This document shows positions 8,157 to 17,090 of a DNA stretch of 64,000 nt, piece after piece. Position 1 is the first letter of the stretch. Each line of letters starts with the position of its first letter. The position numbers were made by a program, and so were the translations under genes. The stretch is from positions 186,001 through 250,000 of the forward strand of contig NZ_JBJHZY010000003.1 of the NCBI RefSeq assembly GCF_045310525.1, given 5' to 3'. This DNA comes from Clostridium_AT radicumherbarum. Lineage in GTDB: Bacteria > Bacillota > Clostridia > Clostridiales > Clostridiaceae. The notes below the pieces were generated by a model. The model was not told the DNA's origin, did not search any database, and saw only the letters and a program-made list of their open reading frames with translations.

Positions 8157-8636
8157 ATGGAATACATGCCCATTAGTACAAATAATAGAAAACAAATAAA
8201 TGCCTTTATTACAGAACATTGGTTTTCTACAAAGATGATAATTCGTGGAGAAATAGTCGATATGACAAAAGTGGATGGTATCATTGCCATGAATGGTGAT
8301 GAAATTGTAGGTCTTCTAACTTATGTTATGCATGATGACACATGCGAAATAACATCTTTAGATAGTCTGCAAGAAGGTAATGGTATAGGTACAAATTTGG
8401 TCAACAAAGTTATTAACATTGCAAAAGAGAAAAAGTGTAACAGGATCATTGTTGTTACAACCAATGACAATATTAATGCCATCCGTTTTTATCAAAAAAG
8501 AGGCTTTGATATGACAAGGCTTTATCATAATGCACTGGATATTTCAAGAAAGTTAAAACCTGAAATTCCATTGATAGGTGATAACAATATTCTATTGAGA
8601 CACGAAATTGAATTTGAAATCACTTTTACAAAATAA
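8157..8636 (+). CDS. GNAT acetyltransferase
   Basis: 159 residues, compact GNAT fold: VDGIIAMNGDEIVGLLTYV (beta2-3), TCEITSLDSLQEGNGIGTNLVNKVI (beta4 and acetyl-CoA loop GNGIG), then IIVVTTNDNINAIRFYQKRGFD. The pairing of N-INAIRFYQKRGF with a C-terminal RHEIEFE tail is seen in small clostridial GNATs. Substrate unknown. The ATG at 8157 has only a weak upstream site (GAGGTA). Confidence 0.85.
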   Translation: MEYMPISTNNRKQINAFITEHWFSTKMIIRGEIVDMTKVDGIIAMNGDEIVGLLTYVMHDDTCEITSLDSLQEGNGIGTNLVNKVINIAKEKKCNRIIVVTTNDNINAIRFYQKRGFDMTRLYHNALDISRKLKPEIPLIGDNNILLRHEIEFEITFTK

Positions 8637-8752
8637 ACATAGTCCTTAAATTTCAAATCCAAAATTTATAGTTGAGTTAGCAGATTGGATGTTGAAACGA
8701 AAAAGCAGCGATTCTAAGGAAATGATTCAGAATTTGAAAGGGGAATTTTACT

Positions 8753-9631
8753 ATGAAAAATCTGAAAGTAGCTTTATTGCAGCTTATGCCTGAAGGTACT
8801 TTAGACGGCAACCTACAAAAGGGATTGAAATATTGCAGAAAATCTAAAGAAATGGGTGCGGATATTGCATTGTTTCCTGAAATGTGGAGCATTGGTTACA
8901 ACATTCCAGAAGATATTGCTGAATTGAAAGCTAATGCTGTATTTGCTGATAGTGCATTTATCAATTCATTTGGTAATCTTGCAAAAGATCTCAATATGGC
9001 TATCGGAATAACCTTCCTTGAAAAGTACGATCCATTACCAAGGAACACCCTATGCTTGTTTGATCGTTTTGGCAACAATGTACTTACATATGCAAAGGTA
9101 CATACCTGTGATTTTGGCGATGAATGCAAAATTACTGCGGGCAATGATTTTTATGTTACTGGGTTAGACACTGAGCATGGCGATGTAAAAATCGGTGCAA
9201 TGATATGCTATGACAGAGAATTTCCAGAAAGTGCGAGAATTCTAATGTTAAAAGGCGCTGAGATTATTTTAGTACCAAACGCTTGCCCTATGGAGATAAA
9301 CCGCATATCACAGTTGCGGACAAGAGCCTATGAAAATATGGTTGGCATTGCAACTGTGAATTATCCAAAAGGCAAACCTGACTGTAATGGTCATTCTTCA
9401 GCGTTTGATGGGATCGCGTACAGACCTTCTGACCTTGGTTCAAGGGATACGCTTATCATAGAAGCTGGCGATGGAGAGGGGATTTATATTGCTGACTTTC
9501 CTATGGATGAGATCAGAGAGTATAGAGGTCGTGAAGTACATGGCAACGCATACCGCCATCCTCAGAAATACAAATTACTCATTTCTGAATGTATTGACGA
9601 GCCGTTCATCAGAAAGGATTATAGAAAATAA
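8753..9631 (+). CDS. Carbon-nitrogen hydrolase (nitrilase superfamily)
   Basis: 292 residues spanning a complete CN-hydrolase domain. The catalytic triad is visible: E43 (FPEMWSIGYN), K115 (YAKVHTCDFGD) and C152 (MICYDREFPES). The wording around them fits the amidase/carbamoylase branch (N-carbamoylputrescine amidase-like, omega-amidase-like) more than true nitrilases. It hydrolyses a C-N bond of an unidentified amide in the cytoplasm. AAAGGGG site 8 bases before ATG; the next GNAT gene begins 33 bases after the stop and could be co-transcribed. Confidence 0.85.
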   Translation: MKNLKVALLQLMPEGTLDGNLQKGLKYCRKSKEMGADIALFPEMWSIGYNIPEDIAELKANAVFADSAFINSFGNLAKDLNMAIGITFLEKYDPLPRNTLCLFDRFGNNVLTYAKVHTCDFGDECKITAGNDFYVTGLDTEHGDVKIGAMICYDREFPESARILMLKGAEIILVPNACPMEINRISQLRTRAYENMVGIATVNYPKGKPDCNGHSSAFDGIAYRPSDLGSRDTLIIEAGDGEGIYIADFPMDEIREYRGREVHGNAYRHPQKYKLLISECIDEPFIRKDYRK

Positions 9632-9664
9632 TATAAAGAGAGCAAATAATCAAGGAGGATACAA

Positions 9665-10183
9665 ATGGATTTTTTAATTAGACCAATAGATATTGGTGAT
9701 GGAAAAGGAATTAACGATCTCAGACGTATGCCAGGTGTTTTTGAAAACATTCTTGGGATTCCATCTGAGAGAGTGAAACGTAATGAAGAATTTATAATAA
9801 ATATGGATGGTAATCAATATCAATTTGTTGCAACAACAAAAACTGAAAGTGGTGAGGATACTATAATTGGATCGGTTGGATTGACCGTTAATGCAAACCC
9901 TCGATTACGACATAGTGGCAGCATCGGAATAATGGTTCATAAAGATTATCAGAATATGGGAGTTGGAATAGCTCTGATGCAAGCTATCATGGATATAGCC
10001 GATAACTGGCTTATGCTTATTAGGGTGGAATTATCTGTATTTGAAGATAACGTAAAAGCAATTCATTTATATGAAAAGTTTGGCTTTCAAAAGGAAGGGT
10101 TAAAACGTCTTGCAGCTATTCGAAAAGGTAAATATGAAAATGAATATATAATGGCAAGGATTAATCCAACGTATAACGAGTAA
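9665..10183 (+). CDS. GNAT acetyltransferase
   Basis: 172 residues with SIGIMVHKDYQNMGVGIALMQAIM (beta4 plus acetyl-CoA loop QNMGVG) and VELSVFEDNVKAIHLYEKFGFQKEG. The 'LxVFxxNxxAIxLYEKFGF' pattern is that of PhiH-like/YhhY-type GNATs acting on small amines or amino acids. CAAGGAGG site 6 bases before ATG. Follows the CN-hydrolase and ends at a strong bidirectional terminator. Confidence 0.85.
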   Translation: MDFLIRPIDIGDGKGINDLRRMPGVFENILGIPSERVKRNEEFIINMDGNQYQFVATTKTESGEDTIIGSVGLTVNANPRLRHSGSIGIMVHKDYQNMGVGIALMQAIMDIADNWLMLIRVELSVFEDNVKAIHLYEKFGFQKEGLKRLAAIRKGKYENEYIMARINPTYNE

Positions 10184-10209
10184 TTATGTTAACCAACTAT
10201 AAAAATGTT

Positions 10210-10256
10210 AAACTCAGTCTCATAGTAGATAATGACTCCAGTATGAGACTGAGTTT
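10210..10256. terminator. Bidirectional terminator
   Basis: Perfect 15-bp inverted repeat AAACTCAGTCTCATA (10210-10224) / TATGAGACTGAGTTT (10242-10256), loop 17. It separates the plus-strand GNAT from the minus-strand TetR gene converging on it. Confidence 0.85.
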
Positions 10257-10398
10257 CATATTTTCAATTGCTAAATAAACACAACCTTAGATTATTTATT
10301 TTAAATATTTCGAGGATTTTAATTTCTTAGAGTACAATTTCCACTATTTGTTGCCTAGACACCTGCATATGAGAAGAAGTGTTCTGTCTCCACTTTAA

Positions 10399-10977
10399 TT
10401 ATGCCCTCAGAATGTCCACAACCCAGCTGCTTTCCGGCAAAGGAAGTTCAGGACGCATGGCGTAGCTTTCGGCTATACCCTGAACAGCACCCCAATAAGC
10501 AACGGCAAGTGCTGTCGGATTTCCAGATTTTATTTCTCCAAGCTGCTGTCCTTTTTTAATGACAGTAAGGACCGGAGTTATGGCATCAAGATTTCTAAGC
10601 ATTTCCTTGACTTTTTCGGGAGCTGCCTCTGAGTTTGCTGCCTGGGACATAAGTAAAAACATCTTTGCTGACATTGAAGAGGTTATCAGGGCATTAAAAA
10701 TGTTATCAGTTATATTTTCAAATATTTTTATCGGCGAGGTAATACTCGGATTGAATTTAAGCACGTTTTCCGGTCCCTGAACTCCAATGCGGACAAGTTC
10801 CTCATACACTTCCTCTTTTGATACAAAATAATTAAAAAACAATCCTGTACTAATTTCAAGTTTTTTAGCTATATCACGGATTTTCATGGCTTCGTATCCA
10901 CGGCTTATTATCATGTCAAGGCTGCACAGAAGAATTTGATTTCTTCTATCCTGTCTTTGCTGTTCTCGTTTGTTCAT
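10399..10977 (-). CDS. TetR/AcrR-family transcriptional regulator
   Basis: 192 residues. The N-terminal TetR helix-turn-helix is clear: RRNQILLCSLDMIISRGYEAMKIRDIAKKLEISTGLFFNYFVSKEEVYEELV. The C-terminal ligand domain is divergent. It is the second gene of a minus-strand pair, starting 22 bases after the FAD oxidoreductase, so it probably represses its own operon and responds to that enzyme's substrate. A candidate operator lies upstream of the pair at 12500-12517. Confidence 0.9.
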   Translation of the reverse strand: MNKREQQRQDRRNQILLCSLDMIISRGYEAMKIRDIAKKLEISTGLFFNYFVSKEEVYEELVRIGVQGPENVLKFNPSITSPIKIFENITDNIFNALITSSMSAKMFLLMSQAANSEAAPEKVKEMLRNLDAITPVLTVIKKGQQLGEIKSGNPTALAVAYWGAVQGIAESYAMRPELPLPESSWVVDILRA

Positions 10978-10999
10978 ATAATTTATGCACCTTTCTAAT

Positions 11000-12460
11000 C
11001 TAGATATACTTCAACACTGATTTTGCAGCATCCTTTCCACTTGCAACTGCAGTGCATATTCCTCCTCCGGCTGTTGTCCATTGGCCGCAGAGATAAAGCC
11101 CTTTTACACCATCAATTGTTTTTCGAATATTGGTTTTCAGTGCTTCTGGAGTAGGTGCAAAACCCTCCCAGGAAGCTTTATAGAGATTTGCATAGCGTAT
11201 ATATGTTGCCGGTGTTGCAACGTCAGTTACGGCTATGGCATCCTTAAATCCAGGAATACGCTGATTAATAAAATCAACTACCCTATCAGCAATCTGCTGC
11301 TTTTCAGTTCGGTATCTGTTTATATCGGTCTTTCGAAGGTTTTGCCAGTAATCTAACTTAGATTCCAACATAACCATGACACTACTACAGTTTTCCGGTG
11401 CAGAGGTAGGATCAAATTCAAAGGATCTTAAGTTTATATGATAGCTTACAAGATCCGGGGCTGTCTTTATGCCTTCAGTACAAATGAAGGTCTGGGAATA
11501 AGGTAAGTTGAAGCGCTGTTTCATACCAAAGGATACCACTATTACAGGATCAAAAAGCTCAGCTGATTCTAGCATTTTATCAAGCTCCGGGTGCTTATAT
11601 TTTCCTCCAAGCATGTTCTTGAGGGTATCATACATATCACAGGCTGCAACAACTGCTGTGGCGGGGTAAAGGTTCCCTTTTGATTTTACAGCAGTAACTC
11701 TATCATTTTCAACAATAATTTCCTCTACCTTTGACTGATAATTTATTTTACCTCCTAAAGAAATGTATTTGTTTACCATACGGTTAATTACATCATGGGC
11801 TCCGCCCATAGGATAACCAGCATTGTCACCCATCCTGGTTCCTAGCATCATAAAGAGTGCCATCAGGGAAAATTGAGGAGGCATAAGATCGTAAAGAACT
11901 GATTTTAGTAGTACGTTTTTAAACTTTTCCACATAGTCCTTTACAGTAACTCCAACAAACTTACGTGCCACGCTTAAAAAACCACGGCTGTATCTCAGAA
12001 GATTTATGAATTCAGTAATACTTGAGGGTGCGCCAATAGGCATTCTTGTATCTCTCATTATTTTAATATTGCTGCAGAGTTCATCTATCATGGTGTGGTC
12101 TTCTGGAGAAAGGGATATAAGGAAATTCTTAAAGGGTTCGAGACGGAGTGGAATTTCATATATTATACCCTGTATCTCTGTCTTTATAGATTCTGTGTTG
12201 TAAATGACAGTATCTTCAGCAAGAGCATCTACCTCACGGTAAAGCTTATAGATAGGGCTATCGGATCTGGTACCAACCATCCAGTGAATGCAGCCGTCAA
12301 AACGGAAGCCTTTGCGCTCCCAGGAAGTACACATTCCACCAGCCTGGCCTGATATCTCAAATATTTCTGTCTTTATTCCTTTTTCCTGCAGATGAATGCC
12401 TGCACTTAAGCCTGTAAGTCCTGCACCAATAATAACAACCTTACTTTCCATATTTTTCAC
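11000..12460 (-). CDS. FAD-dependent oxidoreductase, phytoene desaturase (CrtI/CrtN)-like
   Basis: 486 residues, usual length for the family. N-terminal Rossmann FAD site VVIIGAGLTGLSAGIHL followed by the E at the end of beta2 (TEIFE) and AGGMCTSW. A C-terminal KGLYLCGQWTTAGGGICTAVASG is the FAD-binding end motif of the CrtI/all-trans-retinol saturase group. The substrate is probably a polyene or other hydrophobic alkene; no other carotenoid gene is present in the window, so a carotenoid role is not supported. Promoter and operator lie at 12480-12540; TetR follows in the operon. Confidence 0.85.
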   Translation of the reverse strand: MKNMESKVVIIGAGLTGLSAGIHLQEKGIKTEIFEISGQAGGMCTSWERKGFRFDGCIHWMVGTRSDSPIYKLYREVDALAEDTVIYNTESIKTEIQGIIYEIPLRLEPFKNFLISLSPEDHTMIDELCSNIKIMRDTRMPIGAPSSITEFINLLRYSRGFLSVARKFVGVTVKDYVEKFKNVLLKSVLYDLMPPQFSLMALFMMLGTRMGDNAGYPMGGAHDVINRMVNKYISLGGKINYQSKVEEIIVENDRVTAVKSKGNLYPATAVVAACDMYDTLKNMLGGKYKHPELDKMLESAELFDPVIVVSFGMKQRFNLPYSQTFICTEGIKTAPDLVSYHINLRSFEFDPTSAPENCSSVMVMLESKLDYWQNLRKTDINRYRTEKQQIADRVVDFINQRIPGFKDAIAVTDVATPATYIRYANLYKASWEGFAPTPEALKTNIRKTIDGVKGLYLCGQWTTAGGGICTAVASGKDAAKSVLKYI

Positions 12461-12499
12461 CCCTAAATATATTATAATAATTTAATTAAATATATGTTC

Positions 12500-12517
12500 A
12501 TTGAATATTTGTTCAAT
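12500..12517. promoter_or_regulatory. Candidate TetR operator upstream of the oxidoreductase
   Basis: ATTGAATATTTGTTCAAT: 6-bp arms ATTGAA / TTCAAT with a 6-base centre, 40-57 bases before the oxidoreductase ATG. TGTTCA also occurs twice as a direct repeat here. The minus-strand promoter (TATAAT-like box at about 12475) would lie just downstream, so binding could block it. The TetR assignment is inferred from position. Confidence 0.45.
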
Positions 12518-12719
12518 CAAATTATAATATATTTAATTAGAAATGTCCATATATTACCATGTGGGGAAAGAAATAAATTTTATACAGGAAATTACAATAA
12601 GCGAGACGTAATGAGCAGAAACTCCTGCAATGTGACGACAAGGATTTGTTTGTGTTAGAGATGTACATTTATACAATAATTGGTTATTATTATATTAATA
12701 ATATAAGTTTACTTTGGCC

Positions 12720-12746
12720 GCTCATTAGAGCTTAATGAGTTTTTTT
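12720..12746 (+). terminator. Rho-independent terminator without an upstream gene
   Basis: CTCATTA (12721-12727) / TAATGAG (12733-12739), then seven Ts, on the plus strand. The gene to the left is on the minus strand, so nothing annotated ends here. Bases 12545-12720 hold no open frame worth calling and could encode a short RNA or be the leftover end of a deleted gene. Confidence 0.5.
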
Positions 12747-12845
12747 CTTAAATTGTAAGCTTAAGGATTGATTAATAGTGAATATACGATAATTTAACAA
12801 CATAAACTATTACTTAAAATATAATTGTTGGAGGAATAGGTTTTT

Positions 12846-13325
12846 ATGAGATTAATAAGGTTCATATCAATTATTTTGATTTCCATTTTGATTTATTTAT
12901 TATTAGGATGTACTAACAATAATATACAAGTATCTAATAATCCTGAAAATAATAAGAAGATGGAAGTTACTATAAACTCTGAGATTAGTGAATATAGTCC
13001 ATTAATGTCGTCTACGCCAGGTATACCTCTTACTATTAAGTTTAAATCAGAGGAAACTAAAAGTAATATGAAATTTCATTGGATTACCGAACAAGGAACT
13101 TTTCTAAATTGGGAAAAAGATAAAGGTAAAATTAATGTTTTAGGAAATGATATTAAAGTCAATGACCAGAAGGTATATTGGTCTATAGATCCGAATAGTA
13201 AAATAAATAAATCATCGTTTAAAATATATTTAAAAATTGAAGATAGCAATACTTCAAAAGAAATATCACAGACAAGTATTGAAGTAAGACAAAATAAAGA
13301 AGGTATTTTTTCTATAAAGGAGTAA
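12846..13325 (+). CDS. Lipoprotein of unknown function
   Basis: 159 residues. Signal peptide with a lipobox LLLGC: cysteine 22 would be lipidated after cleavage. The mature part is beta-rich, with 'PLTIKFKSEETKSNMKFHWITEQGTFLNWEKDKGK' spread over about 60-95, resembling an Ig-like or immunity-type extracellular domain. TTGGAGGAATAG site before ATG. No family recognised. Confidence 0.7.
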   Translation: MRLIRFISIILISILIYLLLGCTNNNIQVSNNPENNKKMEVTINSEISEYSPLMSSTPGIPLTIKFKSEETKSNMKFHWITEQGTFLNWEKDKGKINVLGNDIKVNDQKVYWSIDPNSKINKSSFKIYLKIEDSNTSKEISQTSIEVRQNKEGIFSIKE

Positions 13326-13471
13326 TGAACAATAATGGGTGAGGTTCCAAGACTCATTCTTTAAATAATAATTTAATCCCTATGGTTAATGGTATCATGT
13401 TAATTTGTATTGCTTGCTGCAACGGCTCACTCTGAGTTAGAGTGATACTAAAAGTAAAGGAGATATCATTT

Positions 13472-13903
13472 ATGTTTAATGTAAATTTAAAAACAATTAG
13501 AAAATCAAAGGGACTTTCGCAAGAAGAGCTTGCTATTCGATTAAATGTAGTTCGTCAAACAATTTCTAAATGGGAAAAAGGACTTTCCGTACCAGATGCA
13601 GAGATGCTAATTAGAATTGCGGAAGTATTTGAAACTTCTGTTAGCGAGTTGTTAGGAGCAAAAATGCTTGATAAAGCTGACACAAATGGTGTTGCAGAAC
13701 AGCTATCAAGAATTAATGAGCAGCTAGCTATAAAAAATCGTCGATCAAAGCTTATTTGGAAATTCATAGTAGGCATAATTATCGCAACGATAGTGTTTAA
13801 TGTTCTCCTAGCTGTTGTAGGTATCGTATCGTTTAATAGCTTTCAAAATAACAAGCGTGTTAAGACAACAACGCAGTCACAAATTATTTTGCCGAAAGAA
13901 TAG
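13472..13903 (+). CDS. XRE-family helix-turn-helix regulator with C-terminal membrane segment
   Basis: About 143 residues from ATG 13472, chosen because AAAGGAGAT lies 9 bases upstream (a GTG at 13442 is in frame but lacks a site). Residues 3-60 are a Cro/C1-type domain: LKTIRKSKGLSQEELAIRL, VRQTISKWEKGLSVPDAEML. A linker and one membrane helix (about 95-118) follow. Such proteins regulate nearby transport or stress genes in Firmicutes; the target here is unknown. Confidence 0.85.
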   Translation: MFNVNLKTIRKSKGLSQEELAIRLNVVRQTISKWEKGLSVPDAEMLIRIAEVFETSVSELLGAKMLDKADTNGVAEQLSRINEQLAIKNRRSKLIWKFIVGIIIATIVFNVLLAVVGIVSFNSFQNNKRVKTTTQSQIILPKE

Positions 13904-14093
13904 AGATTATTAGAATACTGAGAAATCGACAAAATCTCAATCTATAGAGTATATAAAATAAACATTAAACTAATGAAAATATCGTATTATTCCAAATTGG
14001 ATTCACGTCGCATTTTAAAATTATTGTTCAACAAATAGAATTTAATATGAATTAAAGTGGGTTATGAAATGAGTGCAGTTTTAGGGGGAACTA

Positions 14094-14579
14094 ATGGAAC
14101 TAAATATAAAGCAAATGCATTATGATGAAGCAAAGCAAATTTCAAAATGGGTATATAAAGAACCTTATTCAATTTATAGTATGGATGGAAGTGATAACTG
14201 TATAGATGAACTTCTTAATGGAACTTATTTTTCGGTTTCTGATAGAGAAAATAATCTTTTAGGCTACTATTGCTTTGGTGAATCTGCTCAAGTTCCAGTA
14301 GGAAATCAATTTGGCGTTTACGATTGCAAAGATATTACTGATGTTGGCTTAGGAATAAGCCCCAATTTATGTGGCCAAGGTTTAGGGCTTAAATTTTTTA
14401 ATAGTGGTTTAGACTTTGCCAGAAATAATTTATCAGCAAAAGGTTTTCGCTTGACGGTAGCAGCTTTTAATCAACGGGCAATAAAAGTATATCAACGGGC
14501 AGGTTTTGAAAAAGTTAATTCTTTTGAAAGAAAAATGGAGACTGGTAAAATTGATTTTTTGGTTATGATTCTGTACTAA
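14094..14579 (+). CDS. GNAT acetyltransferase
   Basis: 161 residues. DVGLGISPNLCGQGLGLKFFNSGLDFA carries the beta4 strand and acetyl-CoA loop (GQGLG), followed by FRLTVAAFNQRAIKVYQRAGFEKV. The pattern 'WVYKEPYSIYSM' near the N-terminus places it with the RimI-like clostridial GNATs that act on free amino acids or antibiotics. GGGGGAAC site before ATG. The substrate is unknown. Confidence 0.88.
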   Translation: MELNIKQMHYDEAKQISKWVYKEPYSIYSMDGSDNCIDELLNGTYFSVSDRENNLLGYYCFGESAQVPVGNQFGVYDCKDITDVGLGISPNLCGQGLGLKFFNSGLDFARNNLSAKGFRLTVAAFNQRAIKVYQRAGFEKVNSFERKMETGKIDFLVMILY

Positions 14580-14681
14580 AAAGAAATTAGTTGATTTACA
14601 TTTTGCTAAAGTTATGACAGAACAGTAGGACAAAGCATCATAACCAACTGTAATAGTATAAAAAAATAAGAGGTTATTAAG

Positions 14682-15113
14682 ATGAATAATAATATAGTAA
14701 TTCGTGCAATGAAAGAGTCAGATTTAGATGAGGCTCTTGAGTTATGGAGAATATCTTTTAATGCGGGGTTTTCCGCAAATTTTGATACTAAAGAGATTCT
14801 AATTAAATATCTTAATAGAAATCCTGAATTGAGCTCTGTAGCGTGCATAAAGGATGGGAAAGTGGTAGGTGCTTTATTGTGTGGACATGACGGTAGAAGA
14901 GGTTCAATTTATCATACAGCAGTTTATAGTGAATATAGGAATAAAGGTATAGGACGACTGATGGAGCAACGCTCTTTAGAAGAATTAAATAAAGTTGGTA
15001 TAACTTCAGGGTTTTTATTTATTAATATCAATAACCCTGGCTCAGAAGAATTCTGGAACTCTATTGGATGGAATGTTATATCAGATATAAAATATTTATA
15101 TAAGGAGTTTTAG
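14682..15113 (+). CDS. GNAT acetyltransferase
   Basis: 143 residues. IRAMKESDLDEALELW opens the domain, and HTAVYSEYRNKGIGRLMEQRSLEEL holds the R-x-x-G-I-G acetyl-CoA loop. It ends NNPGSEEFWNSIGW, lacking the usual 'FYxxxGF' but with an equivalent 'EFWNSIGW'. It resembles the YpeA/YjaB branch. Preceded by AAGAGG. It sits 100 bases after another GNAT with no clear terminator between. Confidence 0.85.
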   Translation: MNNNIVIRAMKESDLDEALELWRISFNAGFSANFDTKEILIKYLNRNPELSSVACIKDGKVVGALLCGHDGRRGSIYHTAVYSEYRNKGIGRLMEQRSLEELNKVGITSGFLFININNPGSEEFWNSIGWNVISDIKYLYKEF

Positions 15114-15200
15114 GTTACGTAAAGAATGTTAAAGGAGAAGAAAGGCTATAGGTAGCGGTAGCATTTTTATATTATATTTTCATGAGGGATTGGTGAGTTT

Positions 15201-15728
15201 ATGGAGATAATAAACAATCAAAGATTTATTACGAATTCTCAATTAGAAGAAGTTATTAATATGCTTGGTGAAGATTATAGACCATCGGGTATTGTTGTTT
15301 TTGAGGGCTTGATTGATATCCTTAAATATCGAATCAAAAGATGTTTACATATCACAGAGTATGAAGTTAAAGGAATGCCAGAATCCTATTATGGACAAAC
15401 CGTTAAATATATGATTCTCACAGATACAATAAAATTATTTTTTAATTATAAAAAGAATATTAAAGATAAAGAAGAAAAGCAAGCAAATTTTATTTATGAT
15501 TTAGTAGCTGAATTAAGACGAAGATATTGTCTAGGTGAAAAGTTAAAAGATAGACAACAAGAATCAATTGAGGTATCAGATATTGTATCTACATATACAG
15601 AACTTCTTAATGAGCCTTATGTAAGTTTAATATATAAATTTACTAGTAATTTTATGAATCAAAATGCAGATTGGCTATCTGTGGTTATGGACTGGAAAGA
15701 ACAGTGGACATTTGAAGAAGAAAAGTAA
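15201..15728 (+). CDS. Hypothetical protein, charged and mostly helical
   Basis: 175 residues, no signal peptide or membrane segment. Helix-rich with a central charged stretch (KKNIKDKEEKQ) and a Trp-containing end (WLSVVMDWKEQWTFEEE). No family is recognised. A possible start site GGGATTGGTG precedes ATG. Neighbours are GNATs and GrpB, giving no functional hint. Confidence 0.55.
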   Translation: MEIINNQRFITNSQLEEVINMLGEDYRPSGIVVFEGLIDILKYRIKRCLHITEYEVKGMPESYYGQTVKYMILTDTIKLFFNYKKNIKDKEEKQANFIYDLVAELRRRYCLGEKLKDRQQESIEVSDIVSTYTELLNEPYVSLIYKFTSNFMNQNADWLSVVMDWKEQWTFEEEK

Positions 15729-15825
15729 CTTAGATAGATGTTTTTAATAAAGTATTTTTCCGAAACTTAAATTGTTATAAGAGCTTAATTAAAATGAACT
15801 GAATTCTATAGGAGGAAATTATGAA

Positions 15826-15915
15826 ATGGATGAGAGGATGGATATTTTAGAATTTCCAAATCTTAATGAAAGTCTGAGAATACTTGTGAATGAATTCTTT
15901 TCATATCAGCTATAG
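15826..15915 (+). CDS. Possible 29-residue peptide
   Basis: ATAGGAGGAAATT is a strong ribosome site. The first ATG after it (15821) stops after nine codons; the ATG at 15826 in another frame encodes MDERMDILEFPNLNESLRI and ends at 15915. Possibly the start of a decayed gene. Low support. Confidence 0.25.
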   Translation: MDERMDILEFPNLNESLRILVNEFFSYQL

Positions 15916-15952
15916 TATTTCTATATAAATATAATGAGGTGATAGTAAAATA

Positions 15953-16486
15953 ATGATTGGATTAAAAAGAGGAACAGTTAAGTTATTACCTTATGATTAT
16001 AGATGGGTAGAGTTATACAAGCAGGAAGAAAAATTATTACTTTCTCTAATTGGAGAGTATGTTATAGACATACAGCATGTTGGAAGCACATCAATAAAGG
16101 GGCTTGATTCAAAACCTATCATAGATATTGCTGTAGGGATTAAGTCTCTAAACGATACTGAGAATTTCAGAAACTTATTGGAGAATGCAGGATACCAATA
16201 TAGAGGCAGAGCAGGTGTCGAAGGAAGGATAATGTTCGCTAAAGGAAGCGAAGATTTAAGGACGCATTATTTACATATAGAGGTATACGGTGGGGACTTG
16301 TGGGAGAATCACATCTATTTCCGAGATTATCTTCAATTAAATAAGAAATCTTTTGAGGAATATTCAAGGTTGAAAAAAGAATTGGCAGAGAAATTCAAAG
16401 AAGATAGAAATTCATACACCAGTTCTAAAAATAACTTTATTAATTCCACACTGAAAAAGGCCAGGGAAGAGTTTTCAAAGAAATAA
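15953..16486 (+). CDS. GrpB family protein (UPF0157), second copy
   Basis: 177 residues with the same signature as the copy at 6918: IQHVGSTSIKGLDSKPIIDIAVG, then HYLHIEVYGGDLWENHIYFRDYL. The family's conserved 'R-x-H-x-x-x-x-Y...F-R-D-Y-L' block is complete. Start ATG follows GAGGTGATAG. The two copies differ widely away from the core, so they probably arrived separately rather than by recent duplication. Confidence 0.87.
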   Translation: MIGLKRGTVKLLPYDYRWVELYKQEEKLLLSLIGEYVIDIQHVGSTSIKGLDSKPIIDIAVGIKSLNDTENFRNLLENAGYQYRGRAGVEGRIMFAKGSEDLRTHYLHIEVYGGDLWENHIYFRDYLQLNKKSFEEYSRLKKELAEKFKEDRNSYTSSKNNFINSTLKKAREEFSKK

Positions 16487-16564
16487 AATCACTTTATTTG
16501 GTGAATCTTTAAGACGTATCTTTAAAGTAAAAAGTATTAAAACATAAAAAATGGGGTGGCTAGT

Positions 16565-16945
16565 ATGTTAATATGCCCAAAATGTAAATGTGAATATCAA
16601 GATGGAAACACAATTTGCAATGACTGTAAATGTGAGTTAATTGAATTAGCAGAAGCTACTGAAAAAAATATGCTTATTGAGAAAGATTTAAAGAAGAATC
16701 TATTAATTGGAAAGTTATTAACTTTTGGTATTGTCTTTGCAATAGGCATTATAATTCTTATAAACAGCTTAAATTTAGGTGATAATGAAATGTCAAATAT
16801 AATGAAGGCTCATGGAGGCAGTATGGATACCAATCAGTATATAATTTATTTGGAGCAATCTATAATAAATTATAAAATCGTAGGTTCAATATTATCATTA
16901 TTAGGTGGACTTGGCGTACTTTTAACAATAAATAGTAAGTTATAA
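16565..16945 (+). CDS. Zinc-ribbon membrane protein
   Basis: About 126 residues from ATG 16565; GGGGTGG lies 6-8 bases upstream and overlaps an earlier GTG. MLICPKCKCEYQDGNTICNDCKCEL is a CPxC...CxxC zinc ribbon (four Cys), followed by membrane helices at about 53-72 and 103-122. This layout is common among clostridial membrane proteins with a rubredoxin-like knuckle. Function unknown. Confidence 0.75.
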   Translation: MLICPKCKCEYQDGNTICNDCKCELIELAEATEKNMLIEKDLKKNLLIGKLLTFGIVFAIGIIILINSLNLGDNEMSNIMKAHGGSMDTNQYIIYLEQSIINYKIVGSILSLLGGLGVLLTINSKL

Positions 16946-17090
16946 TCGTAAATAATTATTCGCTAATTGTAGTTTTATAAATGTGAATCATCATCTAAGT
17001 ACATCAATTTTGCTTGGTTGAACATACTAAATAAGGGTATTTTATTGTAAATATAAATAATTAGCATTTTGACGAAAGGGGAGAGAGCAA

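Noticed and set aside
11000..12460. Carotenoid biosynthesis gene
   Set aside because: The enzyme is CrtI-like, but no phytoene synthase or other carotenoid gene is in the window; the fold also serves other substrates.
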